Assembly (NCBI RefSeq): GCF_020742345.1 | Contig: NZ_DYXC01000012.1 | Location: 1-19,237 of the forward strand | Reading direction: 5' to 3' | DNA: 19,237 nt | Origin: Enteractinococcus helveticum | GTDB lineage: Bacteria; Actinomycetota; Actinomycetes; Actinomycetales; Micrococcaceae | Part shown: positions 14,412-19,237 of the stretch, piece after piece | Position numbering within the stretch: the first letter of the stretch is position 1 | Layout: every line of letters begins with the position of its first letter | Program-made: the position numbers and the translations under genes | The notes under the pieces: model-generated | Databases searched by the model: none | Seen by the model: the letters and a program-made list of their open reading frames with translations, nothing else | Told to the model about the DNA's origin: nothing

Positions 14412-15662
14412 TTATTCGAGCTGACCAGGTCCTGCCGCGCAGGCACCGGCTCCGATGTGATCGATGTGTACCATGGAGTTCGGGTCTGCCCATTGGAATC
14501 CAATGGCACCCTGAACATATGGATCGGTCGCGTCGAGTTGCTCTTCAACCCGGTCGCGAGTGGTCGGCTCCCGGGAATCGGGGGTGCCGCCACCGGGGGT
14601 CATCGCTTCGATCGTGACATACAGTCGTTCGGGGTCCACCTCGTGCAGGACGGCAAAGTATTCTTCGACCGTGACACTGTGAGCTTCGGATTCGTCAGCT
14701 TCCAATGCCGTCGTACCAACGCCCACGCCGTCCTGGGGTGAGACTAAAATGCGCGTGCCGTTACCCAGTCCGAGGAATTTTTCGTAGCCGCGGGCGGCAG
14801 TTTCGGGGCTGATGGTTTGGCGGTCTGCCCGGCCTTCCAGATACGGTGAGATGAGCACGGTCGCGCCCGGGGCGATGCCGTTGATGATCCGAGTTTGGCG
14901 GCTGTAATAATCGGTGACCGGGTTCCAGTGGTCTTCAGGAGTCAGGGGCATTTCCATAGCCAGATAGTAGCCGTCGGCACCACGCTGGTGATAGGCGGTG
15001 ACGAATTTTTTGGAGAATCCGTCGACGACGTTGGCGTAGCTGTTATCGGGCAGCCAGGCTTCACCCGAGTCGCGCATCTGTGGCACCGGCAAACCGATGA
15101 ACGCATTGGTGTCGTGTTGTGCTGAGGTGCGGGTCAGCGAGTGGAAATGATCCGCGCCGTCGGCAGAGGCCGTGATGACCACACTGTTGTCACCGGCGTC
15201 GATGATGCCATACGCGGTGTCGCCGGCCTGCACGATTTGGTCTTGTTCGGCCAGGTCAATGCCGTCCCAGTTCATCGCCACGGTGTATTCATAAGCGTCC
15301 CGGTCCCCTACTGCGTCGGCCACCTCGGCGGGATAGTCGCTGAGCTCGACCGGGACGATCCGGCCGCCGAAAGTCACGGCGTCGGTGTTCATAGTTTCCA
15401 GGATCTCACGGGTCTGTTGGTCGTCGGCCTGCGGGGACATGAAACCGGCTACGAATTCACCTTCGGCACGGCAGATGGGCGGTGATTCGGTCCCTGTTGG
15501 GGAGGGCGTCGCGGTGGGTGCCGGTTCGGTTTGATTCTCGGTTTCGTTGAGCTGGTTGATCCCGAAGGCGGTGCCGGTGCCGACCACTGCAATGATCAGG
15601 AGGCTGAGCAAGGTGCGAAGGTTGGCAGCCGGTCTCCTTGTGGGCTGTGGCTTCTTGCTCAA
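14412..15662 (-). CDS. Membrane-anchored DUF4434-like (TIM-barrel, glycosidase-like) protein
   Basis: A 416-residue protein. The TTG at 15662 has a strong AAGGAG site 6 bases away. A basic N-terminus and a single membrane segment (about 15-35) are followed by a Thr/Pro/Glu linker (40-62), placing the main domain outside the cell. That domain shows the landmarks I associate with DUF4434 barrels: GADGYYLAMEMP (E237), VLISPYLEG (270-277), LVSPQDGVGVG (306-316) and YVTIEAM (E352). These proteins are suspected glycoside hydrolases but their substrate is unknown; E237 and E352 would be candidate acids. It is the last of three same-strand membrane-anchored genes, separated from the previous one by 142 bases containing a large inverted repeat. 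Confidence 0.7.
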   Translation of the reverse strand: MSKKPQPTRRPAANLRTLLSLLIIAVVGTGTAFGINQLNETENQTEPAPTATPSPTGTESPPICRAEGEFVAGFMSPQADDQQTREILETMNTDAVTFGGRIVPVELSDYPAEVADAVGDRDAYEYTVAMNWDGIDLAEQDQIVQAGDTAYGIIDAGDNSVVITASADGADHFHSLTRTSAQHDTNAFIGLPVPQMRDSGEAWLPDNSYANVVDGFSKKFVTAYHQRGADGYYLAMEMPLTPEDHWNPVTDYYSRQTRIINGIAPGATVLISPYLEGRADRQTISPETAARGYEKFLGLGNGTRILVSPQDGVGVGTTALEADESEAHSVTVEEYFAVLHEVDPERLYVTIEAMTPGGGTPDSREPTTRDRVEEQLDATDPYVQGAIGFQWADPNSMVHIDHIGAGACAAGPGQLE

Positions 15663-15690
15663 CGGTGCTCCTTGTCATGTTATTCGCTGC

Positions 15691-15767
15691 GTTGTTCACC
15701 TGCGGTCGGTATGCGCTGGTGCTGACGAGTGTATCTGGTGAGTACCAGCGTATGGCGCGTGAACAAC
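15691..15767 (-). promoter_or_regulatory. Nested inverted repeat in the leader of the DUF4434-like gene
   Basis: Outer arms GTTGTTCAC (15691-15699) and GTGAACAAC (15759-15767) are perfectly complementary. Inside them ATGCGCTGGT (15711-15720) pairs with ACCAGCGTAT (15744-15753) with one mismatch, and a shorter alternative stem CTGGT/ACCAG lies at 15735-15748. As RNA this makes a long two-part hairpin ending about 30 bases before the TTG start, leaving the ribosome site free. No T-run follows, so it looks more like a structured leader or a protein site than a terminator. Confidence 0.5.
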
Positions 15768-15804
15768 CGTGATGGTTCGCACAGTGGTCGACGCGGTGCA
15801 CAGG

Positions 15805-17019
15805 CTACGGGTCCTGCACGTGGGCTACGCTGCCATCCTTGACGTAGAACTGCACGGAACCGCCGCGGCCAATTTCGCTGGACAGGTAGATGCGGGCCGT
15901 GAGGTCATTGGTATCGGCCAGGGGTGCTCCTCGGGCGTCCACGCTGATGTGACTGACCTGGGTGTCAGGGGCACCGCCGTCGGCCATGATCTGTTGGGCT
16001 TGCGGGATGGCGGCGATGATCATGTTCCAATCGACGTCGTCCACATTGAAGACTTCTGCGGCGTCCACATCGACGGCTCGAGGATCATCGACGTCGTTGA
16101 CAGCCCCAAAGTTGAAGGTGACGCGTGCGGTGGTGCCGGCATATTCCCCGGCACCGTAGTATGCCTCAATTCCCATGTGTCCACCGTGGTTTGTGATCTC
16201 GACGGCCCGATTCGACTCGGCAGCGGCCGCCATGTCAGCAACGGCCTGCTGAGCTCGGGCGGCGTCATACAGGTAGGTGTCTTGTTCTTCTTCCGTCAAC
16301 AGGCTGAGGTGTTCTTCAGGCAACAGTTGGCCGTGGGCGTCGAGGCGGACTAATTCGTCACCGTGTTGGTGCTCGAAGTACAGGGCGACCGAAATATCGC
16401 CCATGCCTGTGTAGTCTCGGGTGACCGTTATACGGACCAACTCTGGGTTGCTGGCACCACGAGCAATCGCGATCTGTTCGGCGTCATCCACCCCGGCGAG
16501 GATGGCATCAAAGTCTACGTCTGCGATGCGGAATAAGGGTCTGATTTCATGGAGGTCCTGCATGAACGAGGGTTCCCGGTTGGCGACTTTGTGGTCTTCG
16601 ATGGTCACCTCGTCGCTCGTGGTCGCTCCGGGTGCACTTGGCGCATCAGCGATCAGCTGCACGGGGCGAATCATCAGCTCCATCATGTCGTCGTGCCCCA
16701 ACTCGTCAACGAGTGCATCCAGGCTGGTCTGGAGTTCCGCCGGGTCAAAGATGCCCACGTGGTCGATCGCCTCGATCGCATCATAGTCCCCTGCACCACC
16801 ATCGACGAGGAGCTGCGCGTACTCGTGAGCTTTCGGGGTGGCCAGATACGGGGCACCGATGGCACCAATCAGGAAAGCCATCCCAAAGACGCTGACTTTT
16901 AGCAGCCCGCGCCCTCCAGCGCCGGTTGCGCTACGGCGTGGCAGCTCTATCGCCGTTGAGGCAGCCGCCAGAGACAGTCCGCTTGACGGCGCCGGGGTGG
17001 GTTCTTCGACGATCACCAC
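15805..17019 (-). CDS. Membrane-anchored protein of unknown function (404 residues)
   Basis: A GTG at 17019 with GGAG 9-12 bases upstream starts the frame; it lies 21 bases after the stop of the previous gene. Residues 1-38 are cytosolic, a single membrane helix spans about 40-61, and some 340 residues follow on the outside, rich in Asp, Glu and Ala. The external part seems to hold two related strand-rich segments: around residues 195-225 (LVRITVTRDYTGMGDISVALYF) and 355-400 (VSHISVDARG, then TARIYLSSE), each preceded by an acidic helix with a DVDFDAILAG or DVDWNMIIAA pattern. This suggests an internal duplication. No cysteines, catalytic motifs or known domain were recognised. Operon context: a small membrane protein upstream and the DUF4434-like protein downstream. 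Confidence 0.75.
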   Translation of the reverse strand: MVIVEEPTPAPSSGLSLAAASTAIELPRRSATGAGGRGLLKVSVFGMAFLIGAIGAPYLATPKAHEYAQLLVDGGAGDYDAIEAIDHVGIFDPAELQTSLDALVDELGHDDMMELMIRPVQLIADAPSAPGATTSDEVTIEDHKVANREPSFMQDLHEIRPLFRIADVDFDAILAGVDDAEQIAIARGASNPELVRITVTRDYTGMGDISVALYFEHQHGDELVRLDAHGQLLPEEHLSLLTEEEQDTYLYDAARAQQAVADMAAAAESNRAVEITNHGGHMGIEAYYGAGEYAGTTARVTFNFGAVNDVDDPRAVDVDAAEVFNVDDVDWNMIIAAIPQAQQIMADGGAPDTQVSHISVDARGAPLADTNDLTARIYLSSEIGRGGSVQFYVKDGSVAHVQDP

Positions 17020-17040
17020 ATCGCCGTACTCCGCGGATGG

Positions 17041-17436
17041 TTAAGCCACGGTCATCAACGACCCGACGGTGATGTCATGAACATCAAGCAGGCTCACGAT
17101 TTTTCGGGCCTTCGTCAGATACGGCGATGCCTCAGGCCGGTCAACCAGGAGCGTGAATTCGACCTGGGGTTGCTCATTGATGAACAGGCCCGTTTGACGA
17201 CGACTAACGATCATCGCCGCACGGATGCGCCCGCTGTTGCGCACATCCTCTAGGTCCGCTCTTGCGATTACTGAGTTTTGCAGTACGCGGCCAAAGATCC
17301 ACAAGGTCAGCAGTACCGCGGTGGCAATTGCGAAACCAACAAGCCAAGGAATAAAAATTTCAGAGTTGGTGCTCGTCCCCAAAATGAAAAGCGTGATTGA
17401 CCCACCGAGAGTGATGAAAAATAAGGTTCTAATCAT
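17041..17436 (-). CDS. Small two-helix membrane protein
   Basis: A 131-residue protein with two N-terminal membrane segments (about 3-21 and 29-49) and a soluble C-terminal part containing RAAMIVSRRQTGLFINEQPQ, which is strand-rich and ends with a hydrophobic tail. The layout, two helices followed by a small beta domain with the I-x-V-x-x-T-G pattern, recalls bacterial NfeD-like or PH-like membrane proteins, but the resemblance is loose and I make no assignment. The ATG at 17436 has a poor ribosome site. First gene of a probable three-gene operon with the two downstream membrane-anchored proteins. Confidence 0.7.
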   Translation of the reverse strand: MIRTLFFITLGGSITLFILGTSTNSEIFIPWLVGFAIATAVLLTLWIFGRVLQNSVIARADLEDVRNSGRIRAAMIVSRRQTGLFINEQPQVEFTLLVDRPEASPYLTKARKIVSLLDVHDITVGSLMTVA

Positions 17437-17543
17437 TGATTCTAGAGATTACCAAGCGATGGTGAACCAGTGGTAAAGGATAGTTTACATAGCGGCATGC
17501 CGATTCACTCGCTGCCTGGAGCATTAGAGGTCATGATATGTCA

Positions 17544-17827
17544 TCACGGATGCTGAACCGGAGCCCTGATACCGATCGCCCTGTGCAACACATAGCTCGC
17601 TTCGAAAATCAGTCGGTTCAACAGAACGTCATCATCGAGATCTGCCTGATACGTTTCGACGGAAACGTCGTGCTCAACGGGTACATCATTGACGCGTTAC
17701 AGATTACAAGGATTCCGCAAGCTGAGGTTTGAGACGTCCCGGCCACCCGGGAGATGGGGATGCGATGATTACGCGGTCGCGGTTCACTCTTCAACCCAGA
17801 TGAAGAAAATTGGATCGGGAGCTCCAT
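17544..17827 (-). pseudogene. Frameshifted, truncated copy of the NAD-dependent epimerase gene
   Basis: From an ATG at 17827 the frame reads MELPIQFSSSGLKSEPRPR, matching the start of the intact epimerase at 9578 (MDLPVQAPASGLPWEPRPQ). The coding then shifts frame; from about 17690 a different frame reads VETYQADLDDDVLLNRLIFEASYVLH, matching VETHQADLNDEALLTRLISEADYVLH of the same enzyme. The match stops near 17571, so only about the first third of the gene survives. The DNA itself aligns (GAGATCTGCCTGAT is shared on the plus strand). It is a decayed relative, either an old duplication or a separately acquired homologue. The rest of 17437-17911 shows no gene. Confidence 0.75.
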
Positions 17828-17911
17828 ACTCTCTTCTAATGATGCAATTGCAGAGCAGATGGTGCTATGGCTGCCTGACCAGATGCAGCTCGCGCTGATA
17901 CAGGGAGAACA

Positions 17912-18600
17912 CTATTCATCAGCTAACGGAGGTAGTGCTTGGTCCAGCATTTCTTTCGTGAGTCGCCCCGATAATAGTGCCTCGATCCGGCTGACGTGTT
18001 CATTGGTAATCTCGACAGATGATACCCACCAGCTCAAGGCTTCCCATCGAATTTCCTCTGACGTTGTACCGCCGTACATCAATCTGCGGTTTGCGAGTAC
18101 CGCAAGCTCGTTCACGTCACCGGTCACCTTGTTAAATTGGAACGCGGGGTATCTATGCGCAGTTGTACCAGGCACTGAGAGTACGGCTCCATGTTTTCGG
18201 TAATAATTGAGCAAAGACCTACGTGCACTTTCTTTTGGTTTGACTGTCAAATTTGCAGCCGCATCCTTTGTATAAAGCAGCTCAACGTCGCGAAGCATAC
18301 GAGCCTGCGCGACACGTCTAGGATTCCTGGCATAGATATCATTCCAAAGCTCTTGTCTTTCCCAGTTTTCCGGGAAACCCATCGAATAGAGCCTGTCAGG
18401 TCGTTCTTCTGCAAATTCTAGAACCAGATTAAGCAGGCGGTCTCTCATCACGTTTGTGTGGTCAATACGTGCCAATAGGTAGGTAATTAACGCCAATGTT
18501 CCATAGACACGACTCGTGGTCCGTGTCACCGGACGTGATCGTTGAGACTTTCTATCGTGCTCCAGCAAATGTGTAAGTTCCTCTGCGGACTCTGGAATTG
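17912..18600 (-). pseudogene. Gene cut at its 5' end by the right-hand IS; MbcA/ParS antitoxin-like C-terminus
   Basis: The frame is open from the IS junction (18600) to a TAG at 17912, about 229 codons. Residues before the first usable start (TTG at 18568) already look coding (IPESAEELTHLLEHD), so the gene originally began further upstream and the IS end replaced its start. The central part is helical (RLYSMGFPENWERQELWND, with an HTH-like stretch near SARRSLLNYYRKHGAV). The C-terminal third has the HRYPAFQFN pattern, then EALSWWVSS, which reminds me of the Xre/MbcA/ParS antitoxin family that partners RES toxins; no RES gene is adjacent. This assignment is tentative. Local base composition is more AT-rich than the arsenic operon. 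A shortened protein from 18568 might still be made, but no ribosome site supports it. Confidence 0.55.
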
Positions 18601-19237
18601 CTAGATGATTAATTCCTATTGATTTTAGTGGTCGTAGGCGATCAGGGAGCGTTTGTGGGGTGCTCCGGTTTTCCAGTTGTGCCAGATTCCGGCGGCCATG
18701 GCCAGCAGTTTGGCTCCAATTTTGGCCAAGAGTCCCTGGAGAGTGCGTGCGCCGTGGTGTTCCAATCCGAGTTGGCCTTTGAGGGTGTCAAAAATGGATT
18801 CAATCCACTGACGGACACCACCAAAGTTGCCAAACCGTGGGGTTTCGTCTTTGCGATCCGGCCGCAACAAGGTGGCGTGCAGGTCGTGGGTGATAAAGGC
18901 TTCGAAGGCTTTGCCGGAGAAGCCTTTATCACCCAGGATTACCTGACCAGGATGTAGTAAGTGGCGGCTGCCATCCAGCAGGGTTTGGGTGATGGCGCGT
19001 TCGCCCAGTTTGGGATTGCCTAACCCCGTTACCTTTTAGGTGTCACTGTTTTCCGGCAGGATATGCAGTGTAGGTAACCAGCTGGTTCCGGCATGATGGT
19101 TGCCCCCAGTCGTTGATGATCAGGGGGGTGTAGTCACCGGAACCAGTCTGGTTCGTTCGGATCGCTAATAGAAGCACGCTCCAAAATTTTGTGGGTCTTC
19201 GTAACGTGGATGTGAACGCACGAACCACCGGTCACCT
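18601..19237 (-). mobile_element. IS982-like insertion sequence, right copy, inverted relative to the left copy
   Basis: The inner end at 18601 is defined by exact identity of 18601-18730 with the reverse complement of 1-130. The element runs off the window on the right. It carries the transposase remnant described separately. Together with the left copy it brackets the whole window in inverted orientation, the geometry of a composite transposon, although the outer ends and target duplications are not visible. Confidence 0.8.
18625..19237 (-). pseudogene. IS982-like transposase, interrupted
   Basis: One frame is open from about 19035 down to the TAA at 18625 and reads NPKLGERAITQTLLDG, VILGDKGFSGKAFEAF, LLRPDRKDE and QWIESIFDTLKGQLGLEHHG, then the tail shared with the left copy. 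These are the second half of a DDE transposase of IS982 type; the D in GDKG and the E in WIES are candidate catalytic acids. Further upstream the same frame continues with family-like residues (TLHILPENSDT) but meets a TAA at 19036-19038 where homologues, as I recall, have a sense codon, and another stop follows upstream. No single frame covers 19039-19237, so this copy is probably inactive unless sequencing errors are to blame. Confidence 0.7.

Noticed and set aside
17859..18203. Plus-strand frame of 114 codons
   Set aside because: Antisense to the IS-truncated gene, which has better protein character and patterns reminiscent of a known family.
1..19237. tRNA genes, rRNA, CRISPR arrays, replication origin or attachment site
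   Set aside because: Scanned by eye for cloverleaf tails, regularly spaced repeats and iterons; none found.

Overview
The window looks like an accessory segment from an actinobacterium, probably of the order Micrococcales. Three things suggest this: moderate to fairly high GC, an arsenate-mycothiol transferase type ArsC (mycothiol is an actinobacterial thiol), and several apparently leaderless starts. The genus cannot be fixed from the sequence. Both ends lie in copies of the same IS982-like insertion sequence. The last 130 bases of the left copy (1-130) are an exact reverse complement of 18601-18730, so about 18.5 kb of cargo sits between two inverted copies. The window may be a whole contig that breaks in these repeats.

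Layout, left to right. (1) IS tail, then a secreted acidic lipoprotein with its own terminator (201-1087). (2) A complete arsenic resistance locus (1589-5385): divergent arsR, and on the minus strand an ACR3 arsenite exporter, an arsenate-mycothiol transferase ArsC, a thiol-phosphatase-type ArsC and an ArsO-like flavoprotein. The genes are packed with 4-base overlaps or gaps of 2 to 4 bases, behind an ArsR operator that overlaps the promoters. (3) Secreted proteins (5677-8174): a two-domain lipoprotein apparently split by a C6 tract, then a minus-strand lipoprotein/OmpA-domain pair. (4) Regulators and small enzymes (8439-11383): an XRE regulator behind a palindrome, TetR plus an NAD-dependent epimerase, and two GNAT acetyltransferases. 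(5) A NarL-type two-component system divergent from two small membrane proteins (11346-14271). (6) Three uncharacterised membrane-anchored proteins in one direction (14412-17436), with a large nested inverted repeat in the leader of the last. (7) A decayed scar (17544-18600): a frameshifted fragment of a second copy of the epimerase, and a gene cut at its 5' end by the right-hand IS.

The arsenic genes form a coherent pathway: two reduction routes from As(V) to As(III), export by ACR3, and As(III)-responsive derepression by ArsR. The other modules are mainly cell-surface proteins and regulators. Their joint presence between IS copies, with gene remnants at both junction regions, suggests an island built by repeated insertion and deletion. 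No tRNA, rRNA, CRISPR array or replication origin was seen. The most interesting leads are the split lipoprotein, the nested leader hairpin with its membrane-protein cluster, the epimerase pseudogene and the IS-truncated gene.
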